The notes beneath the pieces are model-generated. The model did not search any database. It was not told where the DNA came from and saw only the letters and a program-made list of their open reading frames with translations. From Trypanosoma brucei gambiense DAL972 (Eukaryota > Euglenozoa > Kinetoplastea > Trypanosomatida > Trypanosomatidae): a stretch of 64,000 nt of DNA. Shown one piece after another: positions 30,901 to 40,949 of this stretch; position 1 is the stretch's first letter; each line of letters begins with the position of its first letter. Where the stretch lies: the NCBI RefSeq assembly GCF_000210295.1, contig NC_026740.1, positions 2,124,071 to 2,188,070 of the forward strand, given 5' to 3'. Position numbers and translations under genes: made by a program.

Positions 30901-32794
30901 GGAAATTTCCAAAGCCGGGGGGTTCCATGTTTTTTCCGTTCTCCGCCCCGCCGGGGCTATGAGTGCGGTCACCCCTCCGTCTGCTGTGATCCCTGCGGCG
31001 ACGGGGATTGCGGTCATGCACTTCCCCTCCCTCAGCCTCGTCACCCGTCATACTGCTCTGCATCATTCGCTGCTGCTGTTGTAGTTGTTGCTGCACATGT
31101 TGTTGTTGTTGCTGTTGTAGCTGTTGCCCGTGGGGCTGCATTTGCCCCGGGCTCATGGGTACCTGTGGGTACGAACCGGGTTGGGCCCCGGCGGCCCAGT
31201 TAGAGGCATACCGAAGGCTCGGCATGGATGGATCACGATCAATCGTGCTTTCGTCAACACATGAAGCGAAAAATGGTTTGCCCGTTCCGGTGAGCAGCCG
31301 CCATTGGCTGTCTGAGAAGCCGAGCCGCCTTGTATCCGCAAAATCCATAAAGAACATGTCGAGGCGGATGCAGCCCGGCATCTCATCTAGGGGAACATCC
31401 GGTCGCAAGTTACCAAGCCCGGGATTACACATAGTTCTGTAGATGAGCCAAGGTATGATGAGCACAAACCACAACGCAATCTCAATCAGAATGTTTGAAA
31501 TTGGCCACGCAAGGTAGATCGTCACACAGACGACTGTTGCGATAAACCGCTGATGGAATGCTGTGAGGAACTGCTGTAGCTCGCCACTTGCCCTGTCTCT
31601 ATATTGCTGCGACTGTGCCATGTAGGATGCCATTAGCGTGTACGTCCACGTAACCACAGCAAAACCCATTACGAACCATGCGCAACGCATGGTCTCATAG
31701 AAGGGTGTGCCATAGACTTGTATGGGATCAGCTGCACCCGTTCTCGGTGACATCTGCAACCCGGGCTGCATCTGGGTATTTTGACTGCCTTGTTGTGAGT
31801 CGTTAATGGTGGCGTCCAGCTGCCCTTTCACGCTTGGATAGCCCACTGCTGACCCTTGGTGACCCCCATGTTGATGTTGACTTGATGCCAGAGGATCGTT
31901 CTCATCGTTTGCCCCCCTGTTGCTCCGGCGGTGGAAGTTGATCAAATAAGCATACAAAAGAGTGAAGAGGGAATATATCATGGCCAGGAAATACATGGCG
32001 TTCCGTTGCGTACTCCACGTTTTCAGCTGTACTGTAAGTGCGAAAGCATCGATACCATCCCCCATGCACAACCTTGAATCGGTAAAGAATCCGTCAGTGC
32101 ACCCACCGCTACTGGAAACAATATTACTGTTTATTTTCGCCTGTAGGGCCCTCGTGTTCGGCACCTTAAACTTGACAAGGATGTTGTCTTTGTCGCCAAG
32201 CGACATTATAGTGGCGAAGGCCGAGGTACTGAGCAGAAAGAAAAATACCATAGCGACAAATGTCCTATCACACATGGAGGCACAACAATTCAGTGGCCCC
32301 CCCGGCTCGGTGGGCGGTCCACAACAATACGGATTCGTCCCTTCGGTGGCGGTGCAGCAGCAACCACTACTGGCGGCACCCGGCCTCTCATAGTTGCAAC
32401 AACCCGGTACCGCGGCCGCTTCAGAGTACCTTCGGTCGTACATATTGGGGTTCCCCCTGTATCCCTGATAATTTGGCGGTGGGTAACCCCACATTGGTTG
32501 CTGCCCGTTGGAGTCTCCTTGCATTTGCTGCTGCTGAAATTGCTGCGGCGGTGCTTGCTGCATCTGCATCTGTTGTTGCCGCTGCTGCTGCATCTGTTGC
32601 TGTGGTATTTGCTGCATTTGGGCATCCGGCAACATTTGCGTATGCATTTGTTGTTGTGGTTGCTGTGGCTGCTGCGGAGGTGTACCATTTGAATATCCGC
32701 TGTAAGGCCGCGCATATGGCATGCTGTACCCACTGTTTGCAGCATTCCATTGCTGCATGTTGCCAGGTGGGCTCATTTGTTGCTGTGGGTACAT
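30901..32794 (-). CDS. N-terminal and central part of multi-pass membrane protein
   Basis: Starts at the ATG at 32794; the frame to 32827 begins with TTG. A Gln/Pro/Met-rich N-terminus (about 120 residues) is followed by a cluster of ten cysteines (about 131-175). Next come TM1 (FVAMVFFFLLSTSAFATIM), a loop with two cysteines, TM2 (YFLAMIYSLFTLLYAYLI), TM3 (FVMGFAVVTWTYTLMASY) and one or two further TMs. The cysteine cluster just before TM1 suggests palmitoylation or a metal site, which is inference. The four-TM plan with a Cys-bearing first loop recalls amastins or claudin-like proteins, but I see no amastin signature. The 3' end of this copy runs into poor sequence near the gap, and the intact C-terminus is in the left copy. 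Confidence 0.78.
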
Positions 32795-33496
32795 CGTACC
32801 GTCACCTGACCCGTAGCGCACAAACAAATGGGGGTCACTAAAGTTGCGTTTGCTTTCAAATGCACTTTCCTTTTATATCTGCCCACTCCCCGTGCCACTA
32901 CTGCTTGTTCCGCCCCTATTAAACGCTGCCTTGTAGCACAAGAAGCGACTACTAAAAATTCTTACGACATAAAGAATCAACGCAAAAAGGGTAAGATACA
33001 GCAAAAAAGGTTTATTGTCGTCGATGCTGCAAAGACAACTTACAGTAGCGCATACAAACTCAAATGTTGGCCCAACGGCAACACGGCGAAACAGAACGCA
33101 CAGACGCACACGTACGCATAAAGTTCACGCCTCCTCTGCTACTTTTTCACATCTTCCTCTGATGCATCAACTACTTTAGGGGGCTGATGGAGTTGCAAGC
33201 CCTTGGCTCATCCTTCAGGCACGTATAGCTCAGTGGAAATTTTTTTCTTTTTTCTTTTTCTCTTGTCCGCGCAAGGAGGACGTGAGGTTTTGATTCCCAA
33301 CTCGTCCGCACTTTTCTTCCCTTCTATGCATCCTTTTCATGAAGATGTTAACGTTGCCACATCGCATTTCTTCTGCCGTTTCCGGCACCTCCGATTAACG
33401 TATTCGACATGACCGACGGGTGATCAAACATACGAACTCGTAAACAAACAAACAAATAAATGAGGAAATGTCGGGCACTATCGACATGGCTTTCCC
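32795..33496. other. Intergenic spacer
   Basis: About 700 bases, no supported gene. Confidence 0.55.
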
Positions 33497-34735
33497 TCAA
33501 ATATGCCGATAGTCGTAGTCCTCCGGATTCATTCCTGCGTCCTCGATACTACTGTTGGATTGCGACATCTCAGGTGCTCCCAACTTGGTCAGCCCCCTAA
33601 CCCACCACTCCAACTCTTGCTCAGTGTTAATGACTTGCTTGTTTCCGAACTCCAATCGCAGCTCTGTCCACTCCTCCCGACGCGTATTGTTTTCGCCACC
33701 ACCATCGGCATTTCCCGCGTCGAGACTCTCCTGCGTGCCCATGGCCCAAAGTCCCTTTTGGTCGATTTCAAACACAAACGCATTCGCTAGCTTCAGGGAA
33801 TAGTTCATATTGAGTGAGGGGACCAACTTCTGCCGTGCAAGATTAAGCATCCTCACGAAGCGCGGTGAGCAGCGACACAACGGATCGGGTTCTGCGATGA
33901 GTGGTTCCCACACACGATGTGTCTGTGAAGTGCAGTCCATCCACAGTTGTACATCGGGCTTTAGTCGCAGTACCGCAAAAGCATCAGGCTTAATCACATA
34001 CACCGGGCGCTCTTCATCTTCCTCTGGTGTCGGGTTTCGCTCACGTTCTCGAAATTTCGCCCGCCAATCACTGCTACTCATACGCCTCATCCGCTTTTCA
34101 TCTTCTTCCCGCTCCCGACGCTCAATCGTAACGATCTCCTCCTCAGTTTTACTTTCCTTTCGGTTCCACATCTCCTGTGCGATGCTGTGGATTACCGGAT
34201 GACGAACGAATGTACGTTCCCAAGCTTCCTGCAGGAGATCGCCCGAAAGCACTTCGAACCGACCTGAGACAATGGCCCGTGGTGGGAGGGTGCCAAGCTG
34301 CTTAAACCAGTGGAACAACTGCGGGTCGGTATGACCAAACATGAAACTACCACGCGGGCAGTCAACGATGTTGCGGAAATGGTCCGAGTTCTTCGGAATC
34401 GCAATCAAAAGGGACCATTTGTCATCACGGTCGCGGTCGAACTTGTGAACTGCATGAGGCTGCAAATCGCTCTTCACGGGTGAGTTAGCACCGTCATTGT
34501 TGTTGTTCTCACCACCAACTCCACTTTTATTATCACTATCGTTGTTACTACCCCCATAGTCGAAGGGGATGCTTGCATCCTTGAGACGACGTACATTGCT
34601 TGTGGTAAGTTGGCCTAAGCGATAAGTCCACATCATGTTGTAGAAGCGAGCGGGCGAGATATCGCCGAGGTTCGACTTGACTTTGGTCTTAATTGTCTTT
34701 GCTACCCCAACCCCAACATTTCCGCCTGAAGACAT
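33497..34735 (-). CDS. FMN-binding split-barrel (PPOX/CREG-like) protein
   Basis: 412 residues, not recognised as a named protein. The middle resembles the pyridoxamine-phosphate-oxidase-like split barrel: WSLLIAIPKNSDHFRNIVDC, then PRGSFMFGH, then PPRAIVSGRFEVLSGDLLQEA, followed by FVRHPVIHSIAQ. A later strand reads DAFAVLRLKPDVQLWMD. This is the order of HxxN, Arg-Ser-Leu, Arg-x-x-x-x-Gly-Arg and His-Pro elements seen in CREG and HugZ-type proteins. An Asn/Asp/Gly-rich insert (about 60-85) and a charged helical insert (about 190-240) interrupt the fold. Whether FMN is bound cannot be told. The N-terminal 40 residues are basic and could be a mitochondrial presequence. The fold assignment is pattern-based. 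Confidence 0.7.
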   Translation of the reverse strand: MSSGGNVGVGVAKTIKTKVKSNLGDISPARFYNMMWTYRLGQLTTSNVRRLKDASIPFDYGGSNNDSDNKSGVGGENNNNDGANSPVKSDLQPHAVHKFDRDRDDKWSLLIAIPKNSDHFRNIVDCPRGSFMFGHTDPQLFHWFKQLGTLPPRAIVSGRFEVLSGDLLQEAWERTFVRHPVIHSIAQEMWNRKESKTEEEIVTIERREREEDEKRMRRMSSSDWRAKFRERERNPTPEEDEERPVYVIKPDAFAVLRLKPDVQLWMDCTSQTHRVWEPLIAEPDPLCRCSPRFVRMLNLARQKLVPSLNMNYSLKLANAFVFEIDQKGLWAMGTQESLDAGNADGGGENNTRREEWTELRLEFGNKQVINTEQELEWWVRGLTKLGAPEMSQSNSSIEDAGMNPEDYDYRHI

Positions 34736-35684
34736 AAGTTTTACTTTGCTTCACCTCACACCCACACGCGAAAATAAAAAGAGTTCGATCGCCGCGTCAG
34801 GGGCCTTGCCTTCAAAAAAAAAAAAAGACTGGTGGTGAGCTACACTGTTGGTAGCTAGTGTGCAAGCCGGTAGAAGATGAAACCGCACAGCACCCTATAC
34901 ATGGGAGTACAACTCACGTTTACAATAGAGGCAAGCGAATAACAGGAAGAATCCAAACATGACCAAAAATAACTGATATAAGTGTTTCGTATATTCACCA
35001 AATGTATCCGTACAGCGGGGTATTCGGTAATTACAGGGGAAAAGCAACCGCATGTGTGTGCGTGCGGCAAGAGATGACGCCCCCTCCGCTAAACGTGACC
35101 CATATATATCAAATTATAAGGTGGCATTTCGACAGCTCACGAGCACAGCAAAAGGAGACCGCAAGAAATCAACAAAAAAAGCAAAGGAAAAGCTCGCACT
35201 CTTCACCCCCCCAAAAAAATACAATGAGATCACTACACACCATTCGCCACAAAAATTTGGCAGCCACCACAGGCGGAAGGAAGCTCCAACTTTACATCCC
35301 CCCATCACGGTTTAGTTCCATGCTCCGCTGCTGCATCGTAGGCTACAAAATTTTTATACGTTTGTGTCTTCAATCGAACCCCTCGCCTGTTACGCACAAA
35401 TTTACCACACAGACAGACACAAGTGTATACATGTATACATTACATGCAACGCCCGCCATTTCCTTTGGCCCATTTTCATCGTTCACACCTTTGCAAATAT
35501 CACGACCACATTACCCTCTTTTTCTTCATCACCTCTCCCTTTTCAGACTATGCGTTCCGCCATGTACTTTGGCATCCTTTCTTCCGTTCGCCTGTCTATG
35601 TTCCACTCTGCGACCGTGGTTCAAAATGTTTCGCATCATTAACTTTCCCCCCTTCACCCTAACAGCTGCACCGCCACTCTCCAT
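34736..35684. other. Intergenic spacer
   Basis: About 950 bases. A minus-strand AG at 34755-34756 after a pyrimidine-rich stretch is a plausible acceptor, about 19 nt before the ATG at 34735. The rest is A-rich with no supported gene. Confidence 0.5.
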
Positions 35685-37031
35685 TCAGATCAACGCCATG
35701 CGTTCGACTAGGAAAGCTGCAGCACCATAACTCAAAAACATCAAGACGAGAAGGGCGGTTAACGGAATGCCCTTTTGATTCTTCACGGCAGCGACGGCGG
35801 ACGTCGCGGGGGGAATGCGCATTATCACATCCGCTACAGCCGTACGGCGGCACCCCACTGAGCTCTCACCAGGAATTCCGTTCATTGCTTCGGTGCCAGT
35901 GCCTGCTGGTGAGGCGATGTTATTACTACCCCCACCCATCCCCGGATCGGCTTCTAGCGTTTTCATTTGCGAGATACTGGCTGCCTCTTCAGGGTGGATG
36001 CGGGGCCCACTGCGCAAAGCTTTAATGCCAAACTTCAGCGCCTGCAATTCGCCACCTCCGGCGGAGCTGGTGGGACCGGCAGCTGCACCATCATTGTTAG
36101 TTGCACACGCTGGATCCCGTCGGAGCCGGTCACTTAACTTTCTGTGAATCATAGAGGTTACAAGTCGTGCATTCGGTGGTACAACCACCTGCTCCTCCTC
36201 ATGACGTTCACTACTTCGATGGCTACCACTGTTGACGCTACTGGCGGTGCGCTGGACCTCATCACTGCTAATGCCACGGTTGTGTGCCCTGTGACTCCTA
36301 TTCTTGTCACTGTTGTTTCTCACAGCGCTGCCGTAGGCATCAGCCACAGCAGCCCCACTGTTGCAGTGCTTGTTGTCGTTACTAATAGTCATTGCAGTGG
36401 CCGTCGTCGAGGCATTGCTTGTAGCGGTTCCTGAGGCTTCATCACCTCCATCATTATGACTATGGTCGCTGAACCCTTCCCCCCTGCGGCCCTGCGTCTC
36501 ATGCAGAGCCCTAACAACACCTCTCGTGTACGCTTGCAGGAACACTGTAGGACCTTGTGTTGCCTTTAGTTTACCTTCCGACACTTGCTCCCACAACTCT
36601 CGTGCTGCCGTCTCAACGGTATTGGAACCCCTTCTATGAGGTCGTGAGAGTTCCTGAGTTAGGTGCTCGTGTGTTGCGGCGTCGGGCACGACGAGAAGGT
36701 ACTCAATTGCAAAGCGGTCGCTATTATCCCTCCGCAGTGACGGTGGTGGCGGCTCTAATGGGTCGTCAGACTGCGGCCGAAGTCCGAAAGTAATCGAAAC
36801 AGCTGGTGGTTGTGGAGGTTTGCGACCGCTGTCATCGCTCACTAAGATGGTTCCATACCGTGGCACGATGTAGAACTTGTGTGGATTAGAGGCCTTGACC
36901 TTGAAAAGGACCACGCTGCGTGGCTGCTGAGCCGAGGCGGTGGCTGGGGCCCGCCACGTAAGAGTAACGATATTGTCCACAGACTCACCATCCGGAAAGT
37001 ACAGACCGCTGCAGGACGCCACCAGTGCCAT
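35685..37031 (-). CDS. MSP-domain, tail-anchored VAP-like protein
   Basis: 448 residues. The N-terminal 125 residues fit a major sperm protein (MSP) domain as in VAP proteins, with RSVVLFKVKASNPHKFYIVP followed by RYGTILVSDDSG, then VSITFGLRP and FAIEYLLV. VAPs sit in the ER membrane and recruit FFAT-motif proteins at contact sites. The last residues form a single hydrophobic helix (about 423-445, ALLVLMFLSYGAAAFLVERM) ending three residues before the stop, the classic tail anchor. Between them is a long Ser/Asn/Gly-rich linker without a clear coiled coil. An extra Pro-rich insert lies inside the MSP domain. The likely acceptor is 14 nt upstream and leaves an out-of-frame upstream ATG. Confidence 0.78.
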   Translation of the reverse strand: MALVASCSGLYFPDGESVDNIVTLTWRAPATASAQQPRSVVLFKVKASNPHKFYIVPRYGTILVSDDSGRKPPQPPAVSITFGLRPQSDDPLEPPPPSLRRDNSDRFAIEYLLVVPDAATHEHLTQELSRPHRRGSNTVETAARELWEQVSEGKLKATQGPTVFLQAYTRGVVRALHETQGRRGEGFSDHSHNDGGDEASGTATSNASTTATAMTISNDNKHCNSGAAVADAYGSAVRNNSDKNRSHRAHNRGISSDEVQRTASSVNSGSHRSSERHEEEQVVVPPNARLVTSMIHRKLSDRLRRDPACATNNDGAAAGPTSSAGGGELQALKFGIKALRSGPRIHPEEAASISQMKTLEADPGMGGGSNNIASPAGTGTEAMNGIPGESSVGCRRTAVADVIMRIPPATSAVAAVKNQKGIPLTALLVLMFLSYGAAAFLVERMALI

Positions 37032-37045
37032 TTTTAAGAAGCATG

Positions 37046-37047
37046 CT
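37046..37047 (-). promoter_or_regulatory. Probable spliced-leader acceptor (AG), VAP-like gene
   Basis: First AG after a minus-strand pyrimidine-rich tract (about 37048-37090). The mature 5' UTR would be 14 nt and would contain an ATG one base after the splice site. Confidence 0.55.
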
Positions 37048-37876
37048 TAAGACGAAGGGAAAGAATAATGCGAAGACAAATTAATGAGCACCAGTGTAAA
37101 CATATGTTGGTACGTGCGCGGCAAACATCAGCGTAGATATGCGCTTACATGGCTGTTTGAAGGAACACAAAAGGAAAGGCGTCAGCACAAATGCAGGTTG
37201 GACAAAGAGTGTGTAGACCGGTTAGGAAGTACCGCTTCGCAACATTAAGATGAAGGGCCCTGTGTGGAAGGCACCGGTCAAAGGGGAAGGGATAGAGCAG
37301 CGGCAAGCTTCAACTCAACATAAACCCAAGCGGCTGCACACAGTGACAAAATATTCACCAGCCCCCTCAAGTAAACACTTCACATGGGTAGAGAAGCGGG
37401 CAGCCTCATATCTCGTTCAAAATAGTTACAGAAACAATAGGATGGTGCAGCAGAAGGCGATTCAAGAGGGGTCGCTGCCTGTTCGCTTTTTTTCCCGTGA
37501 CCACTGTGGAACTAACCTGACAGCTGGACACGGAACGACGACATCCGATAGCAGCGTTTCCCTCTTCACCATTTCCATACAAACTTCATCAACATCACTT
37601 ATTGCCAACATAGGTTAAATGCACCACTTCAAGTAGCGTCCGCAAACAACATCGACCTTCAGTCGACAGGAGGGGAAACTGGGGAGGTACCTGCCAGTAG
37701 TTGGATCCCACCCATTTGAGCGATCCGCTACATGCCAGTGTTAACTCACAAGAACGTGACTGTACCTGTGTTGTCCTATATTCCCTCACTTCAAAGAGGG
37801 GAAAAAAGGGAGGAACTGCTGCAAAGAAAAGAAAAGGAGAGAACAACAAGAAAACAAACGGTCGGTTCACTGTTAT

Positions 37877-37916
<40 letters not shown>

Positions 37917-38840
37917 CTGCTCCGCTTCGTGGTGTTCGTGTTTTCCCATTTAATTTAGCCATCACTGGAGCTCATTGTGCATTGTTGCGGTGTGGCCGCT
38001 AGTCACTCATCGAAGACACTGCAAGGCTAACCAAAAGCTCACTAAAACGTGTAGATACTTATGACATACGCTGTATTCAAGGGGAAACTAATACACTCTC
38101 TATGGACAGATGCATACATATATAGAAATAAACAAATATACGATCTTTCATCCACCACCTTTCGTTTCCTCTCTTCTTTTCATCTGACTGCTCCGCAGCA
38201 GTCTCCATCGCTCACCGCGTCTTCTTTTTCAAACCCCTCACCATCCTTTCGCCCTGATTTGCCGGCCCCCAGGTCAGATTTGTGAGATCGAAGGAAGATA
38301 AGCAAATGAACAAGCCAATAACCCCCTGATTCTTTGACCGGTACGCATGCTTGTGCATGCTCCGGTCCAAGCATGAGGGACATCATCCGCAACTCAGTAA
38401 ACGCAGACGCACGCAATGATGTGATATCCGTGTGTAACGACACAGACTCATTTACGTACGCCCTTGTAATCTATACATCATCCGGAGTCTGGGATTAGCG
38501 TTGGGAGTATGACAAACGAAGAGATAGCAATACAAGAAAAGGTTTGCGTGTCAGCGCATCACCTCCCCCTTCCCAAACCAGAAAGGCCAACACCCCCCTC
38601 CGATGTTAAACCGCGATTCCACCTCCTTTCCCCTAACTTTGCGTTGTCCTTACTTTTCCTTTTCTCTATCTTTTTTCCACTCCGCACGAAACTTTATAAG
38701 CTATCTCTTCACGGCCATTTCGAATCCTCAGCCATGCCGTTTCCCCTCGACAACTCTTCCTCAACCTATCCACAAAGGCAGGCGTATACACAAAGTGCCC
38801 GTCCATCTCTTCATAAAGTCGTACTGTTTCCCACCACTGC
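37048..38840. other. Intergenic spacer with AC repeat
   Basis: About 1.8 kb between the CRK2 stop and the VAP-like start. It contains an AC microsatellite and pyrimidine-rich plus-strand stretches. Short frames on both strands have no recognisable content. Confidence 0.55.
37879..37914. repeat. (AC)18 microsatellite
   Basis: Eighteen uninterrupted AC units in the spacer. Confidence 0.95.
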
Positions 38841-39878
38841 TTAAGCTCCGTTGAACCGCATCAACTTTTCCACTTCTTCCTCACGCACCTCATCAAAGTA
38901 TGAGTGTTGAAGAGCCTCATAAGCGGTTATACGTTCCCTCGGGTTGTAGCACAGCATGCGCCGCAGTAAATCTACACCGTCGTCGTCCAACGCGGGAACT
39001 GCAGTGCGCAGTGGCTTCGCGGTCCACCGCGGGAAGTTAACGTTGTGGTGGGGTAGCGATGTGACGCCGCGCCAAGTTGCCTCCGTCGGTGTGCCGAGCA
39101 ACTGGAATATGGAAAAGAGCTGATTGATGGCGGTATCCCCCGCGAAGAGCGACCTGCGACGGGCAAGTTCAGCAAAGACACACCCCATCGACCACACATC
39201 CACAGCGGGGAGGTACTGTTTGTCCCCAAGGAGCACCTCGGGGGCACGGTACCACAGCGTCATAACCTCCGTTGTGTATGTCTGCAGGGGCACACGGAAG
39301 GCACGACCAAGTCCAAAATCGGCAAGTTTCACGACAGACTCCTTGCGGTCAATAAGAATATTGCTTGGCTTAATGTCACGGTGGACGAAGCGGCGACTGT
39401 GGCACTCATGCAAGCCAAGAAGCAGCTGAAACATGATACGACGAAGCTTGCCGCCAACGAAGGCGGTGTTCCGTTGCTTCAGCATCCCTTGCAAGTCTTG
39501 CTCCATGTATTCAAATATGAGCAACAGCTTCGCCTCATGCAGTACCACATCGAGAAGCCGTACCACGTATGGGTGATTCAGTTCGCGTAGCAGTGATACC
39601 TCGCGGACGGCGGTGGAAGGTACGCCGCCGTCGTTTACGATAAGCGGGATCCGCTTCATAGCTACAGTGCGGCCGGTAAAGTTGTCGTGGCACTTGTACA
39701 CAATACCGTAGGAACCTTCACCAACCTTCTCTATTCGGCTATACCGGTCCGGGGTGGACGTACCTCGGAGCGGGGCGGGGCGCAGCGAGCGCGGCACGAA
39801 AGAAGCAGGGCCAGCAGAAGGAAGTGGTCGCAGCGAACCATCACATGCCGTCTGTCCTTCCTGCACCTGCACCTGCAT
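38841..39878 (-). CDS. CRK2: Cdc2-related (cyclin-dependent) kinase
   Basis: 345 residues, a complete CDK-type Ser/Thr kinase preceded by a 44-residue extension. Motifs: glycine loop GEGSYG (53-58, Tyr57 matching the inhibitory Tyr15 of CDK1), catalytic Lys75, cyclin-binding helix PSTAVRE (87-93, one change from PSTAIRE), HRDIKPSN (166-173), DFG (187-189), activation-loop Thr around 202-203, and RAPE (211-214). T. brucei CRK2 acts in the G1 phase with PHO80-like cyclins. The subgroup symbol is from memory of this locus and the length, so it is less sure than the family. ATG at 39878 is first in frame; a possible acceptor AG lies at 39907-39908. Confidence 0.88.
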   Translation of the reverse strand: MQVQVQEGQTACDGSLRPLPSAGPASFVPRSLRPAPLRGTSTPDRYSRIEKVGEGSYGIVYKCHDNFTGRTVAMKRIPLIVNDGGVPSTAVREVSLLRELNHPYVVRLLDVVLHEAKLLLIFEYMEQDLQGMLKQRNTAFVGGKLRRIMFQLLLGLHECHSRRFVHRDIKPSNILIDRKESVVKLADFGLGRAFRVPLQTYTTEVMTLWYRAPEVLLGDKQYLPAVDVWSMGCVFAELARRRSLFAGDTAINQLFSIFQLLGTPTEATWRGVTSLPHHNVNFPRWTAKPLRTAVPALDDDGVDLLRRMLCYNPRERITAYEALQHSYFDEVREEEVEKLMRFNGA

Positions 39879-40699
39879 CGTGGGGAAGGGGATGGAGAGT
39901 CAGAGTCTTGATGCAAAAACCTGTGGATCCGGCTCCTTGTCCACGAGTGTGAGCGTTTTTTTCCCCTACCCAATCCCTGTTCCTCCTTCTCACCCTGTAT
40001 GTGTTTGTTCACTTGCTGCTAGTCTACCGCGCCGACACGTGTGGTCCCAAGAATTATGCGCCCCTTTTGCTCCTTTTCGACACACTAGCTAGTCACTTGC
40101 GGGCAACACTCCCCACGTTATGCTTTCGTACCCAACGACGGCAGCGTATTGTCCTTACAAGCTAACCCGTAAACCTTCCTTGTTTTTTTTCCCCTCACAG
40201 ATGGTATGACAAAAAGAGCACTTGGGAAACAAAGGCAGTTCCCGAGTGAACGAAGGCAGAAGCAAAAATATAATGGCAGGGGTAACCTTACGACTTTCTT
40301 CACCCTTACTGCTGGTTGTTTCCTCTACCTGGTGGCCACTGAGGAGGGAATAAGATGGGGGGAGCTGAGGAGAACGAAATGGAAGGGCAACAAACACGTT
40401 AACTTGCAAATACCTGCGGGACGCACGAACTTCGTTGCAAAGCATCAGCCATCCGCCGTCACACGTCTGCATCTCAGAGGCACCGGTACTGTTACTGCTG
40501 TACTGGCGTGCATCCTCACGACGGATACATAAATATACGCTTGGTCGCTAGGTCTCGGTAGCTGGTAGGTGCCATTCCGCATCTGATCGCATACTTCATA
40601 TAAAGCCTACGGGGAAAACGCGTGTCCTCTGTGCATTTTTCTCCCTTCGCCGCGCCCAAACGGCCATCGTCCAGCCCGTTCACCGCACTCATTGACATA
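39879..40699. other. Intergenic spacer
   Basis: About 820 bases between LSm3 and CRK2, no supported gene. Confidence 0.55.
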
Positions 40700-40945
40700 T
40701 CAGTTAACCTGATACGATTGGGGAGCGAGAGTAATTGTTCTGATCTGCTCCCCCCGGATGAAGCGAAGGGATGCCGGTGCCGCCCCCTCGATTGACGGCA
40801 GGTGCCCCGTAGTGCTCCAATCCTTCAGCATGATGTTGCAATGGTCGTCCACCGCCAGTAGTGTACCAGAAGTTGTCTCTCTATTCACGGTGTGCACGCG
40901 GACGGGGCAGTCCACGCTCTGCAGCAGAAACACGAAGGGATCCAT
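40700..40945 (-). CDS. LSM3: Sm-like protein LSm3
   Basis: 81 residues from the ATG at 40945. Sm fold: the Sm1 motif is in VRVHTVNRETTSGTLLAVDD followed by HCNIMLKDW, and Sm2 in LRFIRGEQIRTITLAP (the IRG-x-x-I signature). LSm3 is part of the LSm2-8 ring on U6 snRNA; trypanosome LSm proteins bind U6 and affect mRNA stability. A frame opens upstream to a GTG at 40978 and includes an ATG at 40975. However, the only minus-strand AG between 41172 and the start lies at 40948-40949, so splicing there would remove that ATG and leave a start at MDPFVFLLQ. Other LSm3 proteins start their Sm domain at a similar place. Paralogue choice (LSm3 rather than another LSm) is moderate. Confidence 0.82.
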   Translation of the reverse strand: MDPFVFLLQSVDCPVRVHTVNRETTSGTLLAVDDHCNIMLKDWSTTGHLPSIEGAAPASLRFIRGEQIRTITLAPQSYQVN

Positions 40946-40947
40946 GG

Positions 40948-40949
40948 CT
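40948..40949 (-). promoter_or_regulatory. Probable spliced-leader acceptor, LSm3, after a 221-nt AG-free zone
   Basis: On the minus strand no AG occurs from 41170 down to 40950. The first AG lies here, two bases before the ATG at 40945. The AG-free zone is pyrimidine-rich, with several T and C blocks. Confidence 0.65.
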
